From the NCBI GenBank assembly GCA_030141605.1, contig JAQGDQ010000047.1, positions 310,001 to 374,000 of the forward strand: a stretch of DNA of 64,000 bases. The letters are read 5' to 3'. The position numbers were made by a program, and so were the translations under genes. Below are positions 25,435 through 37,500 of this stretch, in pieces (the first letter of the stretch is position 1; the number at the start of each line of letters is the position of its first letter). This DNA is from Tubiluchus corallicola (taxonomy: Eukaryota; Priapulida; Priapulimorpha; Priapulimorphida; Tubiluchidae). The notes under the pieces were generated by a model. That model did not search any database. It was not told the origin of the DNA and saw only the letters and a program-made list of their open reading frames with translations.

Positions 25435-26176
25435 TAGGGTTACCATACGTCCGGGTTTCCCCGGACACGGCATCCGGACGGGTTTTCAAAAAATCGGCAG
25501 TTTGCCCGTGTTTCGCCTCAATCCATAAGTATGTACGGACATTGCCAACTGCAGAGGCATACGACAGTATGCAACAAAGAAAAGCTCATTAATTTTCAAT
25601 ACAAGGTGTTACTAACATCTCAAAATGCAACCCTTGTAAAAGCTTTATGTACATATTTACTGAACAAAAGTAAGCGATGCGCACATCACTATGGGTCACA
25701 TGACTCGCACCGCTGTCGATACTCGGCGTATTCGCTAATGACTTAAAATGATGTCAGCTTCAATAAAGAAACAAGTTGCATCTTGAATCCGTGAAAGGAA
25801 TTCTCTTTGTTCAGCATAATTTCAAACATCTGTCATGCAAAGACTTTTATGCATATCTGTGCAGTCGACCGAAATTGCTCAAAGCTATTCCGTCTTCGGA
25901 AAAGTATTCTTGGTCTCAGCCTCGGGCTCAGTCAAGTTCAAGCGTAACTGTTTCTGAGAGCCAAGAAAAAGCAGGCGACTGACAGTTGCAGTGTGTTAAT
26001 CTTTTTTGCAGTATAGCCATTTGGTATTGCCATTAGAATACATGTAGGCCTATTTGTATAATTTGCAATTTATTTTGCATTGTTTTAATAATAGACCCTA
26101 GACTGGTCATTTTTGCTTACTTACAAGTGTGCGAAAAAGTGTCCTCTTTTTCAACTCAGACAATATGGTAACCCTA
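25435..26176. mobile_element. hAT-like DNA transposon, 742 bp, with 8-bp target duplication
   Basis: Terminal inverted repeats read TAGGGTTACCATA at 25435 and TATGGTAACCCTA ending at 26176. Flanks are TCCAAAAC (25427-25434) and TCCAAAAG (26177-26184), matching at 7 of 8 positions. Immediately inside the left end is a GC-rich CGTCCGGGTTTCCCCGGAC palindrome. Internal short frames (25531-25746, 25776-25982) carry no recognised transposase motif, so this is a non-autonomous or internally deleted copy. It sits in the intergenic space between the divergent KDM1B and MMS22L genes. Confidence 0.75.
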
Positions 26177-26184
26177 TCCAAAAG

Positions 26185-27463
26185 TCAAATTCATGATTCA
26201 CAATCCAGAGGTGGGGGTATTGGCAAATGTGCCATTTGTCCATCCACTATATTAAACTTGCTGTAACCGAGATGTTAAATACAGTGGCACCACAAATAGA
26301 GGGAGGTCATGTCATAAGGATATTTTGTTCCCATTGGATGTATGCATTTTGAGGGATTCTGCTGAAAGCCTTGCCTAGACGTGTCTTAAAATTCTTAATC
26401 TTGAAAGCACGCCTTCTTTATCATAAAAAGTGAAAAAAATTTGACTTTAATACCATTAAACACTTTTTCACAAAGAAAATTTTCGGCGTTGTATACGAGA
26501 GCTTGTCAAGAAAAGAAATCTTTTTCTCTTATTCTGAATTCCAAATTTAGTCGTACCTAAGAAGATTTCTTCTATTCTGAACACCCAAAGCCAAACAGGC
26601 AAAGCGCGCTCTTTTTTGCTGGTTTAACCGCTGTGTTTACTTGTCTTAAAGGCAGATTTCTTTTTTTAGAGTTCTATCCGCCCAATGTTTACAATAGATG
26701 TAATGGGGGCATATGATGATGATTACGCGCGTGTTTCGTTGTGCCAAGTTAATGTATGAATCTCTTTAAAGTGTATTTCTGAATACTCTGTTTTTAAATG
26801 CCTACTTGTTGAAAGGCTTTAATGTTCCGCAGTGTTGAAGAACCCCTGCAGTCGATTTCGTCGTTCGCCCACGCAAGTGAAGAGAGGTGAGAGAAACCAC
26901 AGACGAATATCACGATTCAGTGTAGTTTTAAAAATATGTTATTATCAAATTCAGTGTTAGGATGATATTATTATTCTCCTTCCCTCAGCCTAATGGCCTA
27001 AGAATGAGTGAATCATTGAATGCCTTTACCATTCGAATTAAATTATTACAATTATATCTTCTCAGCATGTAAATCAACTAATGACTAACACATTCTGCCT
27101 GCAACAATTGATTATGCAGGGTGCAGAAAGATGGTTCCAGAAACCAAATTTAATATTGTTCATATCCGAAAGGCTCAGAATTAGCAATATTTTATTTTAT
27201 TAGATGTATAATTTATATTTAAATTACATTAATACTTTATTAAATATTATTAAATAGACAAAGAGAATGGACGCGGTCTTGAAAGTAAACTTGGCTCTGT
27301 TTCTGCTGCAGTATTTGAGCTGTGTACTGCATGCCCAGGTAGCACACAGTGTGGTAAACGGCACCCAGAAGGTTAACATTTATTAATCATAACTCGGATT
27401 AATGTTTAAATGATTTTTTAAGGTGAGTGAGTGGTGGCTACAGTAAAGAACTAGAAATAAAAA
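26185..27463. other. Proximal upstream region of MMS22L (probable promoter and 5' UTR)
   Basis: There is no recognisable coding exon except a 39-codon upstream frame at 27267-27386. GC content rises around 26600-26900, in keeping with a promoter, but I see no clear TATA box. A GTGAGAG donor-like site at about 26887 could end a 5' UTR exon. Transcription starts cannot be placed from sequence alone. Confidence 0.35.
27267..27386 (+). CDS. Small upstream ORF, signal-peptide-like (39 aa)
   Basis: An ATG at 27267 opens a 39-codon frame ending in TAA at 27384-27386. The first 24 residues form a hydrophobic stretch (LALFLLQYLSCVLHA) followed by AQ, which looks like a cleavable signal peptide. A GTAGCA sequence follows directly after the HAQ codons and could be a splice donor. 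It lies 78 nt before the MMS22L start. It may be a uORF in the MMS22L leader, the first exon of a separate secreted protein, or chance. No homology is recognised. Confidence 0.25.
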   Translation: MDAVLKVNLALFLLQYLSCVLHAQVAHSVVNGTQKVNIY

Positions 27464-30400
27464 ATGTCAAGTGAATCAATTACACCACCTTTGTCTCCAG
27501 TGTTTTTCCATGCTGAGGATACAGTTGATCTGCCTCCAGCTCCATATGAAGAATATGGTATGTTTCTAGTTTAATACTAATTAATAAAAATTAATTTTGT
27601 GCAAAGTTCATACAATCAACCTAATTGCCGTGAGTAACTTAATTAGGACCCTGCTGTGTAGCATTTCTTTCCTGCAATTGCTAACTGCAACAGATTAACA
27701 AAGTTTCACAATATAAAAATATTAGTGTTTTAATGACAAAAAGTAGACTCGGTAGTGCTCTTTATTTTATCCGTCAATTGTAAAGATTCAGCGACAGTGA
27801 AGAAATTGAAATCACTTATTTGTACAGGTGCATTTCTGCAGTCTTGACACAAGCTATGAGTCACTAAAGTTAGTGTTTTGCCATATACGGCATATGACTT
27901 TTTGCTCTTATATGCCAGACTTTTTAATTATTGCGCACTTTATCAATAAGTCTGCTGCGTCATCCCAAATACCACACACACTGAGCACTATTTAAACAGC
28001 GTAGGCATTAGGAGGATATAATAATCTATATTATCCTTTCTAAAATACTAAATAGAAATCTTTTTTACAAATTTCATACAGTCAACTCTATTGCCATGAA
28101 TTACTTGATTAGCACCCTGCTGTGTGTATGTTCCTATCCTGCAGTCATTAACTACTAGGTTCATTTAACAAAGTTCCACAGCAGTTAGAACTTTTTATAT
28201 AGTGCTTTGCACTGTTTACTGATCTAATTGCTTTTTGGCAATTTTGCTCTTACTGGCAAATTTCATTTAGTTCTGTGCACAATGACCACTTACTATTGAT
28301 TGTTTCAGAGGATGACTGCAGGATTAAGCAGATATTTTCTTGCAAAGGACCTTCTTTGATAGAAGTTAGTGAAATGGCTGGTGACCATTTGTCATGGTAA
28401 GTATTTGTCAAAGAAAGCATCAGTTTAATGTAGGCGACTAGAGTTCTCTGGATTGGAGCTCGGCTAGCCAGTTTGATTTAATGCGCACCTATAGCGTGCC
28501 GCCTATTGCAAGTGACCGCGGTAACACATGTCATGTTATACATGGTTAGAAAGCCTTCGAAATTCTCTGTCTAACCATATATCTTTTTATTGGGCATTCC
28601 ACTGAGAAGAAAAAATAACGAACAGCGATTCCAAGTAAAGAAGTTTTCTTGTTGGTTGTCAAATAAGAAAAGCTGTGCAACCAATTAAACACTCATTAAC
28701 ACGTTTGTTTGTTCTTATTTACCGATAACGTTAGACAGGATAATACATGAATGTAATTCCATGTGTTTATTTGAATGCTTGTTGAAGTTTCTTAATTTTT
28801 TTACAAATGCGTGATGCACTCTGCGTAATTTAATGTGCCAAAATTCTGTAAAAGAATATTCCTGTGAAACAAGGCTCCAAATTATCAGAACATTGTGATC
28901 TTTAGAAACTTATATACCTAACATCTCCATTTATCCTAGTTATGCACCACATTTTAAAAGTACAAAGTATATTCATAAGCTTATCCATATAACTGCTTAT
29001 TTTCACAACTCGTTACAGTCTTATTCAAGGCACCGACGCTTGTCCCCAAGAATTATTGAAACCATTCGTCACGCTATCTGGCTTCCTGTTTCCAGTACAG
29101 TCTTGCAGCGATCCAGACACTGTTGTAAGACAGTTCTCCCTGATTAGGTATATATATTTTATCTTGTAAATAATTGCAAATTTTTTTGCTGCCCGTTTAA
29201 AGGTTTTTGGCTTTGTTTAGTGACTGAACAATAGGGCTGCCATGTTTATTAAGTTTGTTAAATATTTACACGTTGCTTGCTAAATGAAACGTTTTCGTTT
29301 ACATTATGTAATTAAATGTATGTGTCTGGGGGAAGGGCGATATAAATTACTGTCTGGATCGAAGAAATGTATTTTATTATCTGTCACAATTAGTTAAATT
29401 GATTTGGAAATGATTATTACAAGTACAGTAGGTGTCGCATAATAGACTCACTTTGGGACCGACGTGTTTTGACCCAATTAACCCACTGAACCTATTAACC
29501 GATGGGTGTCGTATCACAGGTATAGAAGTATGAGTCATCAACTTACTATGCACTGCAAAGGTTTTTATGAATTTTAGAAATGAAGTAAGCCTATATTCCT
29601 TTGTGCAGTTAAAAATTAGAAAAAATATTTTAAAATATTAATTTATATAAGTGAATTAGCAATTATTAAAAAATGTACTTTTCTAAATCACAGACTTTTC
29701 TAACTCTGTTTATGTGTAAAAACTACAAAAATTCCTTCAAAGTCGGCTGCTTCATTTTCTCGCAAAGAAGTTGGCCCACAAAGTTCTCGTAATTATAAAA
29801 ATCTTGGAAATCTGTTGTTGTGCATGACTAAAACAGTTCTGAATCGTCTGCTCACTTACATTGCTCTTATTTGCTGTATGATGTTTGCTCTTGTAAGTAC
29901 CAAGGACTACCGGCTGGTTACTGTACCTGCATCTTTGACTGTTAACTCATTAAGCCTGAAAGCGTGACTTGCAGCGAGAGCAGCAAACGGAAGCCTCTAG
30001 GCAAGTGATTAAATCTTTAGCTTCCAGAAACTCTTTGGGTATCAGTGAGTGAGCCGGTAACAGATTCAAGGCAAAACCAGCATATTAGCGCATGATAAAC
30101 ATACCTGCTTACAAACAAAATGGTACTTAACATGATTATTTCAGCTGCATGCATACTGCACAAAAGGGAGGTAAAGATGATGTAAAAGTAGGAAAGTCTC
30201 TTTGGGCACATACAAATATCTTATTTTAAGTAGGTGATGGAAAAATATTGAGTCAATTATGTGGAGTTATTTTTAGTCAATCACTGATAGTTTTTATGTA
30301 TATTTGAATAGAAGCGGCCGGTTCCAGGCATTTTTGAGTCAGTTAACCGATTGAGTCTATTAACCGTGAGTCTTTTAAGTGGCACTTACTGTACTTTTTT

Positions 30401-33400
30401 CTGTATAATCTGGCTTGAAATGCAAGATTTAGGACTCTAGTTAGTCTAACATCTAGAAGCTATAATTATCAATAACGTGGCAACCTGATGTATGGGCAAC
30501 ACTGTTATAATTACCTAATGTGCATTGATTTGTTCACTTATTCTGTTAAGTCTAACATTGATCCATCTGTAGCCATTGCTTATTAAACCTCTACTTTGGC
30601 ACATATGGCTTATCTTATCAGTTGTGATGTGAAACAACAAGCAGCAAGCACACTTGGTACAGTCATAACATTGTAATTGTTATCATTGTGGTGTCTTTTC
30701 AGAAGTAAGCTAAAGGGAAACCGTGTATCATTTACAAAAATCAGTAAACATTTAAAGGGACTAAACTAAATGCTTTCATTTACACATGTAAACATAAACA
30801 GCTCCATTGAATAGTATCTTTATTTGCCAGTTTTAAAATCATTGATTGCATTCTTTTTACTCTGTGCAGTGTGCAGGTATTTATAAATGGTTTGTAGTTT
30901 TTTTTGTAGCGCCGTTAGATTGTAGAGTGTCTTATAAAGTTCATTTAATTAATTTAAAAAGTTGTACGTATGAAGTACTTAATGTAGCTAAATTTTGTTT
31001 TTGTTTTGTGTTTATTTCAAGCTATTTGTGAAACAACTTTACATTTTGTACAGTTGGTGTGCTTTGTGTCAAATTGCAACTTTGTTTCTGTTTGTTTTCT
31101 AGTAACTGCATTAACATCAAACTTTAATTTCCTAAATATAATTTGATTTTTAAGAACTTACACATGCAGTTAACAGTCTTCTTTCTAAATTTGATTTTTC
31201 ATGCTGCATTATATAAAAGGATTGACATCACTGTTTAAATATCAAATGAAATAAGATAAGGGAATATCCTGAAATACAAGCCCACAATGATTGGCAGTAA
31301 TACAGGATGTGGGTCATGACAAACAAGGAATATTGCAGTAACAATGTTTAAAGTTTTCTTTGCTGTCATTTCTGTTGCTTTTGTGCTGATTTGTTGGGTC
31401 TGATTTCAAGTTTGTAAACATTTGGAAAACTTTAGACTATGTAACTTGTACTTGTAGTGGTACAGAATAGCCAAGAACCTTTCTGATGTGATAAGGTAAA
31501 GCTGAAATATGCTAGAACTATACGATCTATACAATATAGTTAAGCAATTGTGTAACTTGAAAAGTTACTTTGAACAGAAAAACCTGACAGGGGATGAGGG
31601 GAATGAGACTATATCTACTTTACATAACATTTTTTATTTGTTTACAGACAAAAAATTTCAAGTCTGTCTCTGTTGGACTGCTCATTTTCTGGTGCTAATC
31701 AGTCGGGTGCTCTCTCACACCGGGTTGAAATTGTCAAATTTTTCTGCATCTTGAAAGCGAATTTGTACAGGTTAGAATGTTGTAAAATTGCTTTATGCTG
31801 TACATGGTAGTATAAAAGTGTTGTAAAGTTTTTATTTGAAAGTATATAATGCAGTACAGCACTAATGTAGCCTAAGATTGTTTATTTTACTTGGATCTGT
31901 ATTTTTTTATTTAGCCGTTAATCATGTAAAATATATGATTAAGCAAGAGAATCCTACAGAGAATATATTTAATCTCAAGTCTGTAGCTTCCTAAAGGTAA
32001 AATATTTGATAGCTTCACCTTATTTGTTGTTACTATAAATTTCATGTGACAGGCACTCACATACGTTTACGGAACATTGCTTAAATGTTATCGTTGAGCA
32101 ACTAAAAGTTTTGGTCTTACATTTGGGATCTTTGGCTTGGCTTTCAAGCTGTGTGCAGACTGCTTATTCTACTAAAGGCAATAACGTAAGTTACGTCACT
32201 TATGTAACTATTTATTTTTCGTAGTTTAAAATTTTAGAATTTGGATAGCATATTGGCAGAGATGAATTTATATTTGTTAGCTTCCTGATAAAAAATAAGT
32301 GCATATTCAAAGAATAAATAATTTTATTTAAATTAGTTACGATTTGCATCTTGAATTTCTGTTTGCTTTCAGTGCCAATCAGTGCAGTATCACATATTTC
32401 ACATGCATCTAGATGCAAGGCTACACATACTGGAAATAATTAACATCATAGAGACCAAATTTTCAGGTAAATAAGGTTTTTTGTAATTAAAAAGCTTTAG
32501 TCACAAATTGCTTTGTCTAAGATAAAATATTTAAATGAACAGCCTTAGTCTTTTCTCAAGGTCAAGATTCTTTCCTTGTGAGTTTGAATATTTAAAAAGT
32601 TTTGTCACTTACCATCTGAAATTTTTAGTATTTCTTTAGCTCAAGACCTGTAAAACAAAAACCATTTCTGTACATGGCTTTTTTTTAAATTTCAATCACT
32701 GGAAAAAGTTTAAAGATCGAAAAACAACCAAAAGAACTTAAGGTGCTTAAAGTTGTAATTCTTCATGGTTGTCTTTCGTAGTCATTACACGGGAAATCAT
32801 TTACCCACATTAAATCTCAGCACTTTTTAGTTAAGCTCCTTAGGCGGGCACGCTGTTGAGATTTTTTTGCACCAAAACTTCTTGTGCAATGTCTACAAAC
32901 ATGCGCTCATTAGGAGGTAGACTGTGAGCAAAATTAACTGCTAATTCAGATAAAAATTGTGGAAAATGCAACAAAAATACTCTTGCCTTATCATATCTTA
33001 AAAGACGTTCACTACAAGTTCTTAGACGTGTCCATATAATAACATTAATTCAATTAACTGATATCTTTATATATTATTTTATGTAACAATTTTTCTATAA
33101 TTAGCATTGGAGTACAGGATACCAGCTCTCTGCAACATCTTGTCAGCTGATGTACCACAATATTATACATCTTCGTTATTAATGCAGTATTGTATTCTGA
33201 TGGCTTGGGATCTTATGAATTTGGCAGCACGTATATATGGAAAGGTATGCGAAAAATTTGTTGAATAGCGGCTCTCATCAGTGATAAGGTTGCAGTTTTG
33301 TGTATTTATTAAACTTGTAAATCTTTAGCTTTTCATGTAGTAATTTTTTTTTGTATTTATATATATGTGTATGACTGTTTGTAAAATAATATTTTTGATT

Positions 33401-34522
33401 TTCAAGAAGCATAATATTTTTTACTCGTCTTCATTTCGTTGTTATAGGACTGCACTGATTCTTCACCTTTTAACTGTAGCTGTATTCAGGAACTCTGGAT
33501 TCTGATTATAAAGCTTTTAGATTCCCGAAACACTCACCTAGGAACAGATGTATGGTAGTATTAATAGCTGTTAACTTAGTCGCTTGTTTACTCTCTGTAG
33601 ATATTAAAAAATTACAAGCTGCAAAAACTTCGCATAATTTTTAATTAATTCATCAAGTACTTTGTTTTGCTTTAGTTTTGATTTAGCTCTGGGAAGTACT
33701 ACATAATTAAGTAGTTTTGTACAACTGGTTAACTTCTTGTAACTCAAGGAAAAGTAAGAAATTCAGTGTACAATGCAAAAGTGGTGGCATTTAGCTTGAA
33801 TTTCTTAACGCAAATGACAGGCTTTACCGCCTGAAAAGCAGTTCTATCATTATGTGGATACATACTACTTTTCGACCCATCAGTCAAAATTCTCCAAACT
33901 TTTTTTGAAAAATTACACTTGAGTTATGACATTGCATGCCTTTTTGAATACTTTCAGTCATTTTGGGATGCATTTCATCGCCTAACAAAAGTCATTTTAC
34001 TACCTGCTGGTACGGAAGAAGAAAAGGATGAAATGGGTGTGTTTTAGTGTGCTTCACCCTACCAAGCAATAAGGTATAGACGATTTGTCTATACCTTAAC
34101 ACTTTAAACATTTATAAAAGTATTTCATGAGAAAATTTAAAACTATAAAAAATGCTAAAAACTCACAGTCAATCACACAGTGTAAGTGCTGCAATACAGT
34201 TGTTTTGTGGAGTGTATATTGCATAATTTTTACACCTCTTGATCTGAATATACAATGAGGCTTGGCTATACGTTAACTGTTTGTAAGTTTCTTTTCTAGA
34301 TAGTGACGTCACCTACATTAATTATAACTCATTGGGAGTAGATGGTTTCGGATTTATCTGGTGGTTAATTAAAGGTGTGGCACTCCTGTACACAGTCAAG
34401 TTTGACAACAAAGAACCAATTGACAATCAGGTGGGCGCTAGTATTCTCTGTCATTTAGTTACGTTTATCAACAATGATCACTAATTGTCAAATAAGTGTG
34501 TTCCAGACTTCAGTATACCATG

Positions 34523-34554
<32 letters not shown>

Positions 34555-37500
34555 TGCGTGCGTGTGTGCCCAGCAAGCTTTTTTGAAAGTTAACTCGCAA
34601 TTGTGTTCAGACTAGAGAGCAAAACTAGCTGTGAGTTGCTCTCTAACAGTAAGCATGAGCTTATACTCCCTTCTATGTTCATGGCAAGCAGTACCAAGAG
34701 TAACTCTCTGAGGCTTTCACATTAGACAATAACTCACAGGAAATCACCTTGCAATAACTTGCCAATAGTAACTCGCAAAGCAGTTCTCACTTGCGAGTTT
34801 GCTGTCAGAGAGAAAATTTGCGACAGAAAACTCGCTAGTCTGAATATGCCATGAGAAATAAGGTATTATTATACAGAAATGTTTCAAAAAAATTCTGGTG
34901 TTGTAGAAATTGTTTTCAATCAAAAATATTCATCTAGTTGTAATCTTACTACATAATATTACTTTGCATTTAATTGCAGATAAAAAGCAACTATCAGACT
35001 TTAGTGCATTTACTGAAACTATTACTGTCAAATGAGAATACTGCAGAGAAACACCTTAGAACTTGTCTTGCTGTCTGCATAGAGCTATCGCATCTCTGGA
35101 AACCATATTTGGAAGTAATAAACTTGCTATGGGACTTTTTCTCCAAGAAGCTAGTGAGTCCAAGGTTTGAGTTAAATTGTACAAAATTTAGGACGTAACC
35201 TAAATTGGTTGGTTACATCCTGCACTCCTTGGAAGCCCTCTGTGTATTGTTTAATTCCAAGCAAATCAGAATGGTGTGAATAGTGAAAGTATCAAGTATG
35301 TTTTCAGAATTAAATTTGCAACTATCGTAGAATTTTATTTTATAATTATTTATTATCTTACTTAATGATTAATTTATGATTTCGTTTTTGGGAAAGAATG
35401 ATGCAATCAATGGTGTATGCCTATATTCAGTCATGTTGTTCCTGTTTGTGTTATTAATAGGACTGCAAACTAATATCTCTTCACATTTTTCAGAATAGTT
35501 CGTATTTGATTCCGGGACACTCTGTTGAAGATATTGCTTCTGTTAATAAGTCTGTGCCTGGCTGGATCAAGTCTCTGAGAGATAGAATTAACCTCCCCAT
35601 TGACAGGTTTGTATGCAGTTGTCGTAAAAACTGTAAAAAGCTTTATAAAATGCTAAGTTACTACGATTCTTCAGTGGAAGGATTGGAAGTGATTTTTCAA
35701 ATGAAAGAAAAGAAAAGAAAAATCTAAGCCCTAATGTATAATGTAAATATGAAATAAATAATCTCTTAGGTATGCTCTGTGATGTAAGTCTGTGCGGTGC
35801 ATTGTCTACTAGCTAACTATGTATGGCTGTCAATACTGGCTTCAAATTAAGTGCGAGATGTGCACTATGTGTGCGAGAAGTAGAAAATGTACCGCAATTG
35901 TATTTGCCTATATTTATGATGACCCGCTATTCTAAAGCACAACGTATAATTAAGTCTGCACATATATAATTTGGTCACTTGTAGCAGAACAAACTTGTAT
36001 TGCCGAAGTTTGATAACTGTGATTTGTGAACTTTTTATTGCAGGCATCAAAATTCTTTTAAACTGTTTCTCAAACTACTCTCACTTAAGCTGATGCGTGA
36101 TGAAGACTGTTGGAAAAAACTCAAGGGCCGGTAAATCTATTTGTTAGTCTTTAATAACAGCCATCTTCTCTGGACATCTCAATTCATTTTTTGTAGCTAA
36201 GTAAATCAATGTTTCTTAGAAGATGTAACAGACTTAAAAATATTCTCGAACTCTATAATGTTTAGCTTTATTCAGTGTATTTGAGTAATTTTTTATATCT
36301 TTGTGTGTCATTTGCTTGTTTATTATTAAGCAAAATTTTATATTCAGGTTCTTTTCTAAGTTTCACCAAAGGAAAATACAGCAACTTACTGAAACTGGGT
36401 GGAATAATGTTTTCAATTTGTTCTTGACCCTGGCTCATGCATCATTCACACAAGAAATAGTAAGTTTTTGTCTGGTTTGTATTCTTAAATAAGTTGTTAT
36501 ATGTGTTCACGTGTTTATTCTAGTAAATCAAATTAAAGTTTTTGATATTCAGAAAATCTTTCACTAACTTTTACTACAAAAGTGGAAATTTAAAATATCT
36601 ATTTTTTGGATATTTCTTTTTGCTTAGGTTTACAAATTAGTTGATTTACTGGATATGACTGACTTCAACCCACAAGACCAGGGCAAATTTTTGCAGATTT
36701 GGCTCGGTTGCTTTGCAGTGTTGTACTTAGGAGAGCAAAAACATGTGGACACTGCTGTTGTTGCTTCTAAAATTTCTGAATTATTTTATGCCGTATGCAG
36801 GTGTGCCACTGTTTTTTCTGTAATTCGTGAAGCTGTAACAAGTCACTGTTAAACTGAATTTGAACCATACACTTAGCTGTGGTTTAGTATGTGTACATTT
36901 TTGGCATATAATTGTTGTTTACTTATCTTAGAATGATAATAGTCTAGTTATATTGATGACAAAACAAAGCTCTTTATGTTTTAGATGCATTTAGTGAATT
37001 AGTTGTCATTGACTTAGTCGATCCTTTAGAAATAAATTCCTCACTTTTGAATTTTCACTATCTTCGCTATTCTAAAGTGCCATTTTGTGCTTGAGTATTG
37101 ATATTCGATGCCAGCTTGCCTTCACTTTGATTTATAAATTTCTTTATTATGAATTTTTTCTGTTTAGGGAACTTTCAGGAGCGAGCAGCCATGTCCGACG
37201 TGCTCAGTTATGGGAGTTAATATGTGTTTATTTGGAGAGCCTTAATGACCTTCATAATATACCATCTCCATTGATAGGCATGTAGTGCTTTGCTATATTA
37301 ATGAGTCTAGAAAAAAATTGTATCTTATAGTGAGAGACTTTATTCTCCTTGACTTAAGTTTTTTGTCATAGAAAAACTATATAAGGTGTTTCTTCTAATG
37401 AAAATTTATTTTAGACATGCATAAGCTTATGCGTCATATGTAAAAGGTTGAGTCATTGAACTTTTAAATGAACAAATCTTTACTTCATCTGTTCTTACAC

